Shown piece after piece: positions 1-14,764 of a stretch of DNA of 64,000 bases. The DNA is from Scylla paramamosain. Lineage: Eukaryota > Arthropoda > Malacostraca > Decapoda > Portunidae. The position numbers were made by a program, and so were the translations under genes. Below the pieces are notes generated by a model. The model made no database searches, was not told the origin of the DNA, and worked only from the letters and a program-made list of their open reading frames with translations. The DNA is taken from contig NC_087186.1 in the NCBI RefSeq assembly GCF_035594125.1, forward strand, positions 1,830,228-1,894,227. Reading direction: 5' to 3'. The first letter of the stretch is position 1, and the number at the start of each line of letters is the position of its first letter.

Positions 1-130
1 GCTGTTCGTTCCGCCCCTAAGACGCTGACCTCACTGACCCAGGTATCTGGCGTTGTTCATTACGTGCCCAAGACACTGGCCCCACTGACCCAGTTCCCAA
101 GACCTGACGTTGTTCGTTACATGCCTTCCT
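1..130 (-). repeat. 3'-UTR minisatellite of the I-clade LINE
   Basis: Degenerate tandem units of roughly 40-55 bp built from the phrases 'cccaagac..ctgacc', 'ccactgacccag' and 'ctggcgttgttcatta'. The same array is present at 16,960-17,135 in the other family-B copy at the same place relative to the LINE tail, so it belongs to the element and is not a local microsatellite. Confidence 0.6.
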
Positions 131-892
131 CACTTACCGCCATGTTCTCCCAGTGCAAAGATAAAGTTCTGCTCAGTATTATATTACTGATAAAATAAAA
201 TATGAACAGTTAAAAGGTAATCTATAGTTTATTTAAAAGTCCAACCAGCCTTCTCCACAAAATTAAGGGACTCATGTCCAGTGGAGAGAGCCCTCTTTCC
301 AAGTATCTGCGACATCTGGAAAATCCCATCGTCATCGCGGTAACGGAAAAGATATCGCTCCCGCAACTCCACCAGACTGGGACACTCCACTAGAAAGTGT
401 AAAGTGAACTGTAAGGTGAACTAAGCAGTCATAACTTAATGGTTGGATTTCCCGGGATATGAGGTAACCATGAATGAGACGTGTGTGACCTGTGGGCCAG
501 TGCGCATGTGCAGGAGCAACTGAGCGGCGCGCCTGCACATGCCGGAAGGATACCGGCATCTAGTAAGGCAAGGGTTGGGGATGAGCGAAATGCACCAGTT
601 GACAAGCGAACACCGGCATGGTGTACCGAGTCCAAAACACGAAGCTGAGTCTCAGCAGCAGAGGAATAAATCTCACAACCATACTCAGACTTTGAAAGAA
701 TAAGAGTTCGTTGCGAGAGGAGTAGGGTTTGTCTATCAGCTCCACAAGAGGTATGAGCCAAGACCTTAAGGAGTGACAGCGCCTTCATACATGCTGCCTT
801 AATATAACGAAGGTGAGGTACCCAAGTCACGCGTCTGTCAAGTACAAGTCCCAGGAAACGAGTTTCCTCCACATAAGAGATTGTAGCCCCTG
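1..892 (-). mobile_element. I-clade LINE fragment (family B, copy 1), 3' portion
   Basis: On the minus strand, 872-429 reads as the C-terminal part of a reverse transcriptase: it has FLGLVLDRRVTWVPHL, a downstream SKSEYGCEIYSSA and STGAFRSSP, all typical of the RT thumb region of I/Jockey-type LINEs. Just after that, the frame runs into a tail (VECPSLVELRERYLF in a shifted frame, around 400-340) which normally follows RNase H, so the RNase H domain has been deleted. The 3' untranslated part fills about 1-230 and holds a minisatellite. The window edge cuts the element. A second copy with the same 3' UTR lies at 16.9-20.3 kb, which supports the family assignment. Non-functional. Confidence 0.75.
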
Positions 893-1087
893 TTCATCTA
901 GCAGCAAGTAGGTACGGGATGTAACTCGAGGGTTTGTGACCTCGCTGTCCCGGTGTGTGGTGTGTCATTGGTCTCAGTCCTACTCGAAGATCGGTCATTA
1001 TGAGCTCTGAGCTCTTTCCGTAGGGGAACGGCTGGCTGGGTGACCAGCAGACGATCGTAGGTAAACCACACACACACACACACACAC
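893..1087 (+). mobile_element. tRNA-derived SINE with (CA)n tail
   Basis: An A-box-like stretch (TAGCAGCAAGTAGGTACG, 899-916) is followed by a B-box-like GGTTTGTGACC (931-941). This is the spacing of an internal RNA polymerase III promoter. A body region follows (GAGCTCTGAGCTC near 1000-1013, then GGCTGGCTGGGTGACCAGC) and the unit ends in (CA)n at 1066-1087. It abuts the 5'-truncated LINE on its left. The SINE call is from promoter boxes and tail type. The family name is not known to me. Confidence 0.55.
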
Positions 1088-1625
1088 TTCTTAACAAATG
1101 CATGTTTATTGAGGACGTGAGGGGAAGGAGGAGAGGATAAAGAATGAAGAAATAATTTTTTGTTATCAAAAAGTACGCTGAAATTAATGACATCTTTGTC
1201 TGATTATATAATCATTTTCAAAATAGACCAGAGAGTTTTGTAATCTACTGTATTTCTCTCACTTGTCACCTGCATTGTCTGGTGTAAGAAAGAGACTGAA
1301 AGTACGCACATACATAATTATGGTTATCTACATTATTGGTTTTCCTTAATATTGCGTTTAAAATTTAATGTTGAATTCCTTGTCCTTATTTTAATAGTGA
1401 AGCCTCTAGTGATCCGTGACTGCGTTCTTATCTGCGGACAAAAGAACAACACGTTCTTGATCTTCATTATTATTAATTTTAATAACTAATGGTGTCTTTA
1501 TTTTTCAGAGTGTCCTAAAGAAACAGCCTTTGCCTTTATTTAATTATATCAAAGTTTTCACCAAGGATCTCTTAGTTTATTTAATAAGGGGTCATACTTT
1601 AGTCCGTAGATGTAAAAAAAAAAAT

Positions 1626-1627
<2 letters not shown>
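1088..1627. other. No recognisable feature
   Basis: AT-rich unique-looking DNA. No frame shows a known domain. It ends in an A-run that leads into the (AT)n tract. Confidence 0.5.

Positions 1628-1711
<84 letters not shown>
1628..1711. repeat. (AT)n microsatellite
   Basis: About 84 bp of uninterrupted TA dinucleotides on the left flank of the foldback element. The matching tract at 2314-2395 on the right suggests the element landed inside one TA array. Confidence 0.95.
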
Positions 1712-1714
<3 letters not shown>

Positions 1715-2311
1715 CAGTCAAAACCCGGAATCAGTCAAAATTAGTTTTAACTAAACCCGGAATCAGTCAAAACTAGTTTTAACTAGGTATTTTCAATGTG
1801 TTGGTGAACAACTATTATTACCTAGGCAAAACAAGTTTTACCTTAATGTGTTTGATATAACTAGAAATATCAAAGTTTAACTAGTTAAATCTAGTTTTAT
1901 CTGTTCGTGTAAGTTAAAACTAGATTCAACAACGGTACTGAATGTCAAAAGTAGGTGAGGGATATGACCACTCGTTTGAGTACCATTGCTCGTTTGAGTA
2001 CCATTTTTTGGGAACTCAAACATAACATCCCCATCTAACCTAACCTAACCTAACCTAATCTAACCTAACTAGGTTAGACTAAAAGTGAAACTGGTGTAGT
2101 GCCGGGGAAAACATTTATATGTATAAGTAGCATTAGGTTAGGTTAGGTTAGGTTAGATGGGGATGTTATGTTTGAGTTCCCCAAAAATGGTACTCAAACG
2201 AGCAATGGTACTCAAACGAGTGGTCATATCCCTCAGCTACTAGTTAAAACTAATTTTGACTGATTCCGGGTTTAGTTAAAACTAGTTTTGACTGATTCCG
2301 GGTTTTGACTG
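1715..2311. mobile_element. Foldback MITE with telomere-like (CCTAA)n in its arms
   Basis: The ends are perfect inverted repeats beginning CAGTCAAAACCCGGAATCAG at 1715 and closing with its complement at 2311. The outer arms (about 75 bp each) contain an internal duplication of AACCCGGAATCAGTCAAAA. A second, inner inverted repeat pairs about 1955-2070 with 2133-2240. It carries two copies of CTCGTTTGAGTACCATT and ends in CCTAA pentamers (2034-2070; GGTTA form at 2133-2156). TA flanks both ends, consistent with a Tc1/mariner-type TA target duplication. No transposase is present, so it would be non-autonomous. Left arm-specific sequence at about 1790-1950 is unpaired. Confidence 0.8.
2034..2156. 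repeat. Inverted interstitial telomeric (CCTAA)n/(TTAGG)n blocks
   Basis: About 7 CCTAA-type pentamers at 2034-2070 and about 4-5 TTAGG-type pentamers at 2133-2156 face each other across a 60-bp spacer. TTAGG is the standard arthropod telomere unit. Here it forms the tip of the foldback element and is not a chromosome end. Confidence 0.75.

Positions 2312-2313
<2 letters not shown>

Positions 2314-2395
<82 letters not shown>
2314..2395. repeat. (AT)n microsatellite
   Basis: About 82 bp of TA dinucleotides between the foldback MITE and the 5' end of LINE-A copy 1. Confidence 0.95.
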
Positions 2396-2400
<5 letters not shown>

Positions 2401-2404
2401 CTCC

Positions 2405-2473
2405 CAGTGAGGTCTAAAGCACTGTTCAGGGGGTGCTGTGAACTTATCATTAAACCCAGCTGTGACCTCACTG
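2405..2473 (+). promoter_or_regulatory. Conserved hairpin in the LINE-A 5' UTR
   Basis: CAGTGAGGTC (2405-2414) and its exact complement GACCTCACTG (2464-2473) can form a 10-bp stem. A nested AGCAC/GTGCT pair lies inside the loop. The same arms recur at 48,408-48,417 and 48,477-48,486 and in the other full-length copies. Further upstream in copies that have it, GGCAG/CTGCC forms a second small stem. The function is unknown; a role in RNA packaging, translation or a 5' ribozyme is possible but not shown. Confidence 0.5.
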
Positions 2474-2605
2474 AACGTTTCCCTTTGTGTCTCACAACAC
2501 AAGGGGGTAGTCACAGCCTGCCCTCTAAAGACAACTCTCTTCCTCCACACAAAACTACAAGCACCTAATAACACACACACCCTTCACTCAAAAAATTTTA
2601 AAATC

Positions 2606-5566
2606 ATGGCGACTCCTACACCAGCCTCGGAGTCCCCATCTGGGGAGGGGACCATAAATGTCCCCAGGTCGGACTGCCTTTCCGTCGACGACCCTAAGTG
2701 TCTTGACACCCCCCTCAACTTTTTCTTCATTAACTTCTGCAACATTCGCGGTCTAAGATCTAATTTTCAATCTGTAGAACACCACCTCTCCTCTTCTAAA
2801 CCTCATCTTCTTTTCCTCACTGAAACTCAGGTGTCTGAGGCAACTGACAGTAGCCCCTTTTCTGTTCGCTCCTACTTTCTCTATCCTCATTTTCGATCCA
2901 AAGCTGGATGCTGCGTTTATGTGCGCAATGACTTAACCTGCTCTCGTGCCCACGCTCTTGAATCTTCCGAGTTTTCCACCATCTGGCTACGACTACAGAG
3001 TCATTCTCATACTAAATTTATCTGTGCTGTATACCTCTCTCCTAACTCCTCTGACTATAAGAAATTCTTTGACTACTTAACTTCCAAAGTGGAGCACATT
3101 CTGACCCTCTTCCCTTTTGCAGAGATCTCCATTCTTGGAGACTTCAATGTTCACCACCAGCTTTGGCTTTCCTCTCCCTTCACTGACCATCCTGGTGAAC
3201 TAGCCTACAACTTTGCTATCCTCCATGACCTAGAGCAATTGGTGCAACACCCTACTCGTATTCCTGACCGTCTTGGAGATACGCCCAACATTCTTAACCT
3301 TTTCCTGACCTCTAATCCTTCTGCTTATGCTGTCACCCTTTCTTCTCCGTTGGGCTCCTCCGATCACAATCTCATATCTTTATCTTGTCCTATCACTCCA
3401 ATCCCTCCTCAGGATCCCCCTAAGCGAAGGTGCCTCTGGCGTTTTGCCTCTGCTAGTTGGGGGGACCTGAGGAGGTATTTTGCTGATTTTCCTTGGAATG
3501 ACTACTGCTTCCGTGTCAGAGACCCGTCTTTGTGTGCTGAGCGCATAACAGAGATGATAGTGTCTGGCATGGAGGCGTACATTCCTCACTCTTTTTCTCG
3601 TCCTAAACCTTCTAAACCTTGGTTTAACACAGCTTGTTCTCGTGCTATACATGATAGAGAGGTGGCCCACAAAAGGTACTTAAGCCTTCCTTCACCAGAA
3701 TCTCATGCACTTTATATTTCTGCCCGGAACCATGCCAAGTCTGTTCTCCAACTAGCCAAAAACTCCTTCATTAACAGAAAATGTCAAAACCTTTCAAGAT
3801 CTAACTCCCCTCGTGATTTCTGGCATCTAGCCAAAAATATCTCCAATAACTTTGCTTCTTCTTCTTTCCCTCCTCTACTTCAACCAGATGGCACCACTGC
3901 TATCACATCTATTTCTAAAGCTGAACTCTTTGCTCAAACCTTTGCTAAAAACTCTACCTTGGACGATTCTGGGCTTGTTCCTCCCTCTCCTCCACCCTCT
4001 GACTACTTCATGCCTCGTATTAAAATTCTTCGTAATGATGTTTTCCATGCCCTCGCTGGCCTAAACCCTCAGAAGGCTTATGGACCTGATGGGGTCCCTC
4101 CTATTGTTCTCCGAAACTGTGCCTCCGTGCTTGCACCTTGCCTAGTCAAACTCTTTCAGCTCTGTCTGTCAACATCTACCTTTCCTTCTTGCTGGAAGTT
4201 TGCCTACATTCAACCTGTTCCTAAAAAGGGTGACCGCTCTAATCCCTCAAACTACCGTCCTATTGCTTTAATTTCCTGCTTATCTAAAGTTTTTGAATCT
4301 ATCCTCAACAGGAAGATTCTTAAACATCTATCACTTCACAACCTTCTATCTGATCGCCAGTATGGGTTCCGTCAAGGCCGCTCTACTGGTGATGTTCTGG
4401 CTTTCCTTACTGAGTCTTGGTCATCCTCTTTTAGAGACTTTGGTGAAACTTTTGCTGTTGCCTTGGACATATCAAAAGCCTTTGATAGAGTCTGGCACAA
4501 AGCTTTGATTTCCAAACTACCCTCCTACGGTTTCTATCCTTCTCTCTGTAACTTCATCTCAAGTTTCCTTTCTGACCGTTCTATTGCTGCTGTGGTAGAC
4601 GGTCACTGTTCTTCTCCTAAATCTATTAACAGTGGTGTTCCTCAGGGTTCTGTCCTGTCACCCACTCTCTTCTTATTATTCATTAATGATCTTCTAAACC
4701 AAACTTCTTGTCCTATCCACTCCTATGCTGATGATACCACCCTGCACTTTTCCACGTCTTTTCATAGACGTCCAACCCTTCAGGAGGTAAACATATCACG
4801 CAGGGAAGCCACAGAACGCCTGACTTCTGATCTTTCTAAAATTTCTGATTGGGGCAGAGCAAACTTGGTATTGTTCAATGCCTCAAAAACTCAATTCCTC
4901 CATCTATCAACTCGACACAATCTTCCAGACAACTATCCCCTCTTCTTCAATGACACTCAACTGTCCCCCTCTTCTACACTGAACATCCTCGGTCTGTCCT
5001 TTACTTATAATCTGAACTGGAAACTTCACATCTCATCTCTAGCTAAAACAGCTTCTATGAAGTTAGGTGTTCTGAGACGTCTCCGCCAGTTTTTCTCACC
5101 CCCCCCGCTGCTAACTCTGTACAAGGGCCTTATCCGTCCATGTATGGAGTATGCTTCACATGTCTGGGGGGGTTCCACTCATACTGCTGTTCTAGACAGG
5201 GTGGAATCAAAAGCTTTTCGTCTCATCAACTCCTCTCCTCTAACTGACTGTCTTCAGCCTCTCTCTCACCGCCGCAATGTTGCATCTCTAGCTGTCTTCT
5301 ACCGCTATTTTCATGCTAACTGCTCTTCTGATCTTGCTAACTGCATGCCTCCCCTCCTTCCGCGGCCTCGCTGCACAAGACTTTCTTCTTTCTCTCACTC
5401 CTATTCTGTCCACCTCTCTAACGCAAGAGTTAACCAGTATTCTCAATCATTCATCCCTTTCTCTGGTAAACTCTGGAACTCCTTGCCTGCTTCTGTATTT
5501 CCACCTTCCTATGACTTGAATTCCTTCAAGAGGGAAGTTTCAAGACACTTATCCACCAATTTTTGA
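2606..5566 (+). CDS. LINE-A endonuclease-reverse transcriptase polyprotein, intact frame
   Basis: A 986-residue ORF starting at the ATG that is conserved in sister copies. The frame stays open further upstream, but without a conserved ATG. An apurinic-type endonuclease fills about residues 40-260, with [10 protein letters not shown], the catalytic-site TET (about 72-74), GDFN (about 178) and SDHN (about 251). The reverse transcriptase follows with [41 protein letters not shown] (about 619, catalytic Asp), [11 protein letters not shown] (about 675) and YADD (about 707). A C-terminal region with a Cys/His-poor tail rich in aromatic and Ser residues ends it. All catalytic motifs are present and no stop interrupts it, so this is the window's best candidate for an active source copy. 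There is no ORF1 in front, unlike two-ORF CR1/L2 elements. The protein would nick target DNA and reverse transcribe its own RNA at the nick. Confidence 0.85.
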   Translation: MATPTPASESPSGEGTINVPRSDCLSVDDPKCLDTPLNFFFINFCNIRGLRSNFQSVEHHLSSSKPHLLFLTETQVSEATDSSPFSVRSYFLYPHFRSKAGCCVYVRNDLTCSRAHALESSEFSTIWLRLQSHSHTKFICAVYLSPNSSDYKKFFDYLTSKVEHILTLFPFAEISILGDFNVHHQLWLSSPFTDHPGELAYNFAILHDLEQLVQHPTRIPDRLGDTPNILNLFLTSNPSAYAVTLSSPLGSSDHNLISLSCPITPIPPQDPPKRRCLWRFASASWGDLRRYFADFPWNDYCFRVRDPSLCAERITEMIVSGMEAYIPHSFSRPKPSKPWFNTACSRAIHDREVAHKRYLSLPSPESHALYISARNHAKSVLQLAKNSFINRKCQNLSRSNSPRDFWHLAKNISNNFASSSFPPLLQPDGTTAITSISKAELFAQTFAKNSTLDDSGLVPPSPPPSDYFMPRIKILRNDVFHALAGLNPQKAYGPDGVPPIVLRNCASVLAPCLVKLFQLCLSTSTFPSCWKFAYIQPVPKKGDRSNPSNYRPIALISCLSKVFESILNRKILKHLSLHNLLSDRQYGFRQGRSTGDVLAFLTESWSSSFRDFGETFAVALDISKAFDRVWHKALISKLPSYGFYPSLCNFISSFLSDRSIAAVVDGHCSSPKSINSGVPQGSVLSPTLFLLFINDLLNQTSCPIHSYADDTTLHFSTSFHRRPTLQEVNISRREATERLTSDLSKISDWGRANLVLFNASKTQFLHLSTRHNLPDNYPLFFNDTQLSPSSTLNILGLSFTYNLNWKLHISSLAKTASMKLGVLRRLRQFFSPPPLLTLYKGLIRPCMEYASHVWGGSTHTAVLDRVESKAFRLINSSPLTDCLQPLSHRRNVASLAVFYRYFHANCSSDLANCMPPLLPRPRCTRLSSFSHSYSVHLSNARVNQYSQSFIPFSGKLWNSLPASVFPPSYDLNSFKREVSRHLSTNF

Positions 5567-5661
5567 CCACTGCTTTGACCCTTTTAGGGACTGGCATTTC
5601 AGTGGGCATTTTTTTTATTAGATTTTTGTTGCCCTTGGCCAGTATCCTTCCTACATAAAAA

Positions 5662-5669
<8 letters not shown>

Positions 5670-5736
<67 letters not shown>
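5670..5736. repeat. (TA)n tail of LINE-A copy 1
   Basis: TA dinucleotides directly continue the terminal A-run of the LINE. The same arrangement is seen after copies ending at 12.7 and 54.86 kb. Confidence 0.9.
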
Positions 5737-5739
<3 letters not shown>

Positions 5740-7322
5740 TCGTACATGTTATGTATTCAATACCACGAGTGAATTAGAGCATAACTATTTAAATCATAAA
5801 CATATTGATAACCGTACAAGTATAATATTCACATCAGAAAAAAAAAAAATCAGATTTCAAATAAAATTCATACAATCTTTAGTCTTAATTAACACTGTTG
5901 TGAAGTTTTCAGTCATATTATTTCCTTTAATAAAAGTAATCGTTGTGTTGTAAAGTCAAAATGCACATATTTTAAATTCTGTAGATTTTTGTCAAAAAGG
6001 TCCAATTTAAATATTTTTTACTTGGACATAACTGACATAACCTGTCAGGAGTTTGGCTGAATGGTGTGCTAGGTACATTGTGGTGGACTCTGCAGTCTTA
6101 CTTCCTTCATCACAGTGTCCCGATTGTTTCGTGTTTTGTTGGCTGTCTCGAGAGGGTTTCTTTGACCTTCTCTGGGCTTGTTGGCTATTGTGTACTTGTC
6201 TCATTAGCGTTTTGTGCTGTTAATGCAACTGGTGTTCAGAGCTCTCTGCTGGGAAATCTGAAGCCGGAGGACCACATAATTCTGCCCATGTGTAACTGTC
6301 TGTAGTCCTCCAGGGGACTGCACACAGACTACTTATGGACGGAAGGGCATAATATTTTGTTGGGGGTGGGTTGGCCCATTGTTTACAGAATATTATAAGC
6401 CTCATCTTCGTGTGCCCTTTGTCCTAGCTGTGACTGCATCCCCCCCAACTCACTTGCACATGCTTTGTGATTCGTTATCAGCAAGTTTGGGTCTGCTTGG
6501 CGTTTGTTATACTCCCTTCTCGGTCGGTGGATTATATCGAGTGGCAATCTCAATTTTGATAGTTAGGGACCAGCAGGTTTCGTCATGATTATGGGCTGGG
6601 AGGCTGGGAGCTAGTTTATGGATTTCTAGCTCGAGAGTAGTGGAAGCTGCGCAAGGCACAAAAATTATGATGTACCATCCTTATGATCTCATCATGTAAA
6701 CAAGTGGATGTAATAATCATTGCTGTTCAAACTTTCTATGTACTAATGCTTATTATAGATTTTCTAAGACATAATTTCAGAGACTTGTAGTCGACATTAA
6801 CTGACGGAGAACTCCACTGCAGGTTGGGGAGGATGAACCAGGGCGGGTTGGTAAATAAATGGGTACGTGATGAAGTTGGGAAACTTAGGTCAACCAGTGA
6901 AAAGAGCGCAGAGGACGAAGGAAACATATCTTACCTTGTCAAAACAGCGGCAGCGCATTCTCTCACCTTAGACCATTTGCAGGTAACGTAATGACATAAT
7001 AATGCAGGTAGACGTATTGCACGCCTTAAACAATGTATTTTGTTTAATATGAATACTGTGTGCTTATAGAACATTTACAGTATTTTCTTGCTTGTATGCA
7101 CTTTTATACATCCATCCGTCAGCATCGCATTTTTTTTTTTTTTTTGTAATAAGCAAATAATTAATACTAATGTATATTAAAATGTCGCTGACATTATCCG
7201 TAAATTCAATTTAGATCCTCCTGAAAATGGATTAAATTCTCGTTTGATCTCATGCCAACCTTTCCTGAAAAAAAAGATAAATAAATAAAAAATATACAAA
7301 TAATAGATAAATAAATAAATAA

Positions 7323-7327
<5 letters not shown>
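5740..7327. other. No recognisable feature
   Basis: Unique-looking DNA with short frames that show no known domain. An AAAT-type run (7,300-7,327) leads into the next (AT)n. Confidence 0.5.

Positions 7328-7404
<77 letters not shown>
7328..7404. repeat. (AT)n microsatellite
   Basis: About 77 bp of AT dinucleotides preceded by AAAT tetranucleotides. Confidence 0.95.
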
Positions 7405-7412
<8 letters not shown>

Positions 7413-7750
7413 TTTTAGAAATGGCTTGTGGGTAGAGAGAGAGACACAGGTTGACTGGAAAAAAAAATAGGATGCATGCAGTAATGGTTGAAAAGATATG
7501 TGATCGCCAAAAAACACAACGATAACAGAAAATCATAAGGAGATCATTACACTTCTCTTTCACTGGATAGGCAGGATATTACTCACGATAACTGAAGGAT
7601 CTGGTTGTAAAGTGCAGAGACCACTTATACATTTATGGTGGAAACATAGCTAGGGTCATACTTATATTAGGCTATTTTCCGAACTTGTCTGTGAATATTA
7701 AGGTAAAAATATCTTTGTGGTTGTAGAATAGCTTCACTTTTATTTAATTT

Positions 7751-8704
7751 TTTTATATATTTTCTTACAGACCAAGATCAACAAAAATCCAATAAAAAAA
7801 AAAAAAGGCCCACTGAGATGCCGGTCCCAGAAAAGGGTCCAGAGCTGTAGTAAAAACTTGAAGGATATGTGTCTTGAAACCTCTCTCTTGAAGGAGTTCA
7901 AGTCATAAGAAGGTGGAAATACAGAAGCAGGCAGGAAATTGCAAAGTTCACCAGAAAAAGGGATGAATGATTGAGAACACTGGTTAACTCGTGCATTAGA
8001 GAGGTGGACAGAATAGGGATGAGAGAAAGAAGAAAGTCTTGTGCAGCGAGTTCGCGGAAGAAGGGCAGGTACGCAGTTACCAAAATCAGAAAAGCAGTAA
8101 GCATGAAAATAGCAGAAGATAAAAAGAGATGCAACATTGCTGCAATGAGAAAGAGGCTGAAGACAGTCAGCTAGAGGACAGTAGTTGATGATTTCCCCTG
8201 TCTAGAAGAACAAATTGAACCCCCCTCCAGACATGTGAAGCATACTCCATACATGGACGAATATTGCCTCTATATAGAGTTAGCAGCTCGAAGAGTGAGA
8301 ATAATTGGCGGAGACGTCTCATAAATCATAAACTTCATAGAAACTGTTTTGGGTAGAGAAGAAACGTGAAATTATTAGTTTAGATTACAAATAAAGGACA
8401 GACCGAGGATGTTCAATGTAGAAGAGGAGGACAGTTGAGTGTCATTCAAGAACAGGAGATAGTTGTCTGGAAGGTTGTGTTGAGTTGATAGATGTTGAGT
8501 TAGTAGATGGAGGAATTGAGTTTTGAATCATTGAACAATACCAAGTTTGCTCTGCCCCAATCAAAAATTTTAGAGAGATCAGAAGTCAGGCGTTCTGTGG
8601 CTTCCCTGCGTGAACTGTTTACTTCCTTAAAGGTTACACGTCTACGAAAAGACGTGAAAAAGTGCAGGGTGGTATCATCAGCGTAGGAGTGGATAGGACA
8701 AAAA
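7751..8704 (-). mobile_element. LINE-A old copy, 5'-truncated 3' fragment
   Basis: Minus-strand match to the last ~950 bp of family A: the 3' UTR (complement of TTGGATTTTTGTTG near 7,775-7,792), the C-terminal coding tail and back to the YADD motif region at about 8,660-8,690, where the copy stops. Numerous substitutions and stops mean no usable frame. It is more diverged from copy 1 than the copies at 9.5 or 48 kb, so it belongs to an older burst. Confidence 0.8.
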
Positions 8705-8883
8705 TTAGGGAATGCTATATAATCGTTAGTAAATTGCGTGTTTTGTACTGTTAGATTATATTTGTTAATGATGAATTCATAAACGAGAATAATAACCCAT
8801 AAAACACAGAACTGATAACTATTACATATTTTATTGGAAAACAGTTCAATTTCATTGATATAGAGAAAGGGAAAGGGGTCCTT

Positions 8884-9160
<277 letters not shown>

Positions 9161-9257
9161 CTTCATTAATAAATATAATCTAACATTACAAAACATGTAA
9201 TTTTATAATGGTTATATAGCATTTCCTAATTACCACGTACATTCTCTCGTACGTAGG

Positions 9258-9367
9258 TCGTAGGCACCTGCCGAAACAACAATTACTCCCAGTGAGGTCT
9301 AAAGCACTGGATCAGAGGGCGCTGTGGACCTGTCAATAAATCCATCTGTGACTTCACTGAACGTCTC
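9258..9367 (+). mobile_element. Orphan LINE-A-like 5' UTR fragment
   Basis: GCACCTGCCGAAAC, ATTACTCCCAGTGAGGTC and TGACTTCACTGAACGT match the 5' UTR of family A. The intervening bases differ (GATCAGAGGGCGCTGTGGACC), so it is a related but distinct subfamily. It breaks into (TC)n then (AT)n, 100 bp before the true 5' end of copy 2. Confidence 0.65.
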
Positions 9368-9376
9368 TCTCTCTCT

Positions 9377-9379
<3 letters not shown>

Positions 9380-9456
<77 letters not shown>
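9380..9456. repeat. (AT)n microsatellite
   Basis: About 77 bp of AT dinucleotides between the orphan 5' UTR fragment and LINE-A copy 2. Confidence 0.95.
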
Positions 9457-12832
<3,376 letters not shown>

Positions 12833-14050
12833 AGGGTGTAACGCGAGTTTCTGCAAATACTGAAAGAGGTGAAAGAACGTATAATTTTAACTAGAAAATG
12901 TTCTATACACTTACACATATGCATTTTAAGGCTTTCTTTACCCGTCAGAGGAGTTGAAAATGTATGGGTGTATTATGCGTGTAGCTATGAGGTGACGGAC
13001 AGAAGGTTTCACTGTCGCAGCTTCGAAGGTGCCACTTGCTTAAATTACGAATTGTTGTGTAATATTACAGTATCTTGTAACAAGACAAATGGTATTAAAA
13101 ACATGTAATTTACCGATAATCATTTATACGACAACATTATTACTTGTTAGGAATCATGGAAAATATTAACATTTACAAAGATTATATTAACAGAAAATAA
13201 ACAAACACAAAACAACATAAGATCTAGGCCGGATGACACGCGGAGTGCAGACAAATAACATATTCTCAAATTCCATGAAGGATTTTCACACATCACTCCA
13301 AACAAACCTTCCTTTTTCCTGGAGAAAGTAAAAAAGGGGTAACGTCATTGTTACAACAAACGTCTTATAATCCTCAGCAATTCCCAAAAATTTCGTCACA
13401 GCCCCTTAACAGATTGGTCTGTATGGAGTGTACTTTTTACACCTCATCTTGTTCAGATCGAGAGTGCATAGTAATTTTGGGGCTTAGACCGTTATCAAGC
13501 CTCTCTCGTCGTCTCTCCTTCGTGTGTCTCACCTTTCCTGGAGGATGACCAGCACCATGGGACTGACACTGAGCTATCAGCTGACAGCCACCAGTTTCCT
13601 CCCTTTCGTGCTTCTTTCACTGCTTCCACGCCACCCTCCTCCAGACGACGCAATGACAGAGGGTGTTTATAACTGGGCCCCATGTGAGCCTACCTACCTC
13701 TCGGAACTGGCAGGAAGAGGCGAGGAGACAGCAAATTACCTTTGGACTCGCCTCTCGTCCCCGCTGCGTGCCCCGGCGAATGATTGTAGTCGCTGGCAGT
13801 CAGGGCGAGGATGTTCCTCTTCACGCCCGCTCTACGCATGCATTCTGCAGCAGCCAAGTCAGGCCTGTTCCTCAGCTGCCTTTCTCCTCCGCTTTGGGAT
13901 CTCTGTGAAAATATAACAGCCTCCCTCCTCTTCCCGAGTGGGACAATGAAGGGATGGTTAGACGGGACAGCGCGAAGTCCACAGTGAGGATGGGAAGCTG
14001 ATCAACAAGACCCTCCAACACAGGATCTTTTACCAAAGGTCAATTTTGAT
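12833..14050. other. No recognisable gene
   Basis: Mixed-composition DNA. A 130-codon frame at 13,524-13,916 has no domain, biased low-complexity Ser/Pro composition and no supporting context, so I do not call it a gene. The right part may contain decayed gypsy-like DNA. Confidence 0.4.
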
Positions 14051-14059
14051 TTACTTCCA

Positions 14060-14263
14060 TTAGGAGCACAGACCCCCAACTAAATTATCACATTGCTCCC
14101 AGTCTCCTTCACCGGGACATGGTTTGCCCTTATAAGAGACTGCAAAGCCCCAAAATCTCTTAAAACAGTTACAGTAGTACTTCCTCCGCTGGTGCTCACA
14201 AACACTGCAACGAAAATAAATTATAATTGACAAGAGTCTCAGCTTTCCCCTTTTTACCTCCAC
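14060..14263 (-). pseudogene. Possible decayed zinc-knuckle/protease region of a gypsy-like element
   Basis: The minus strand reads CSVCEHQRRKYYCNCFKRF, which resembles a degenerate CCHC knuckle such as normally follows gag. It lies on the correct side and strand of the gag relic at 14.76-16.69 kb. About 500 bp between them shows nothing clear. Weak call. Confidence 0.25.
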
Positions 14264-14764
14264 TCACATACGAGTTTTCACCAACCTGAGCAATAATATT
14301 TTAACAGGTCTAGCCTAGTCCTCACGCTCACTCATCTTTGATAAAGTCATAACCTCTCTCTCTGCCGTGTGAGCTATCTTGGGTGCTTAACACACTGGTT
14401 TGTTGGCGGCCATGTCGCGAGCTTTCCTCCAGCACTGCTGTGGAAGGTGTCCTCTTAAGCTACATCAGTAACATTCAGGTCTAAAGGGCACAAAAGGTGC
14501 AGTTAGTGAATTTACTCTGTTTTTGTACAGGTGAGATTTGAGGGACAACTCACAGGTGAGAGGGAGTCTCAGGCTGTTAGCGACAGAGGTTTGAATGATG
14601 TTGACGCCAGTGGTTTAAACTTGGTTCACTCGGTTTGTGAGGAAGAATGGGATTACCAAGATTATTTGTATTGAGACTTTAAAGGGTGTTGATATTTGAT
14701 TTATTATTATATATAAATTTACATTAATTTGGATATAAATTATATGTTTGTTCATAGGTCGGTG

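Larger units (their letters stand above)
2393..5736 (+). mobile_element. LINE family A, copy 1 (CR1/L2-like single-ORF non-LTR retrotransposon)
   Basis: Nearly complete element. It lacks only about 25-30 bp of the 5' end seen in copies at 9,463 and 48,368 (GGAGGAGGCAGTAGACACC). It has a 5' UTR of about 210 bp, one open EN-RT frame and a short 3' UTR ending CCTTCCTACATAAAAAA followed by an A-run and (TA)n. A 3' end made of simple repeats, lack of RNase H, and the EN and RT motifs point to the CR1/L2 group. The exact clade is not certain. Copies at 9.5, 24.5, 35.5 and 48.4 kb are closely similar. Copies at 7.8, 21.6 and 28.5 kb are older. Confidence 0.85.

Noticed and set aside
2034..2156. A chromosome end or a true telomere
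   Set aside because: The CCTAA units are few, inverted and inside a foldback element with defined ends.
2393..2480. HDV-like ribozyme at the LINE-A 5' end
   Set aside because: The P1 to P4 pairings could not be completed; only simple stems are present.
3380..3670. Minus-strand 96-codon frame, repeated in each LINE-A copy (10,482-10,772; 49,382-49,672; 37,457 onward)
   Set aside because: It recurs only because the LINE recurs. It is the antisense shadow of the linker between endonuclease and RT, with no domain of its own.
13524..13916. A 130-codon plus-strand frame as a host gene
   Set aside because: No recognisable domain, low-complexity composition, no splice or promoter support, and it overlaps another open frame of similar quality.
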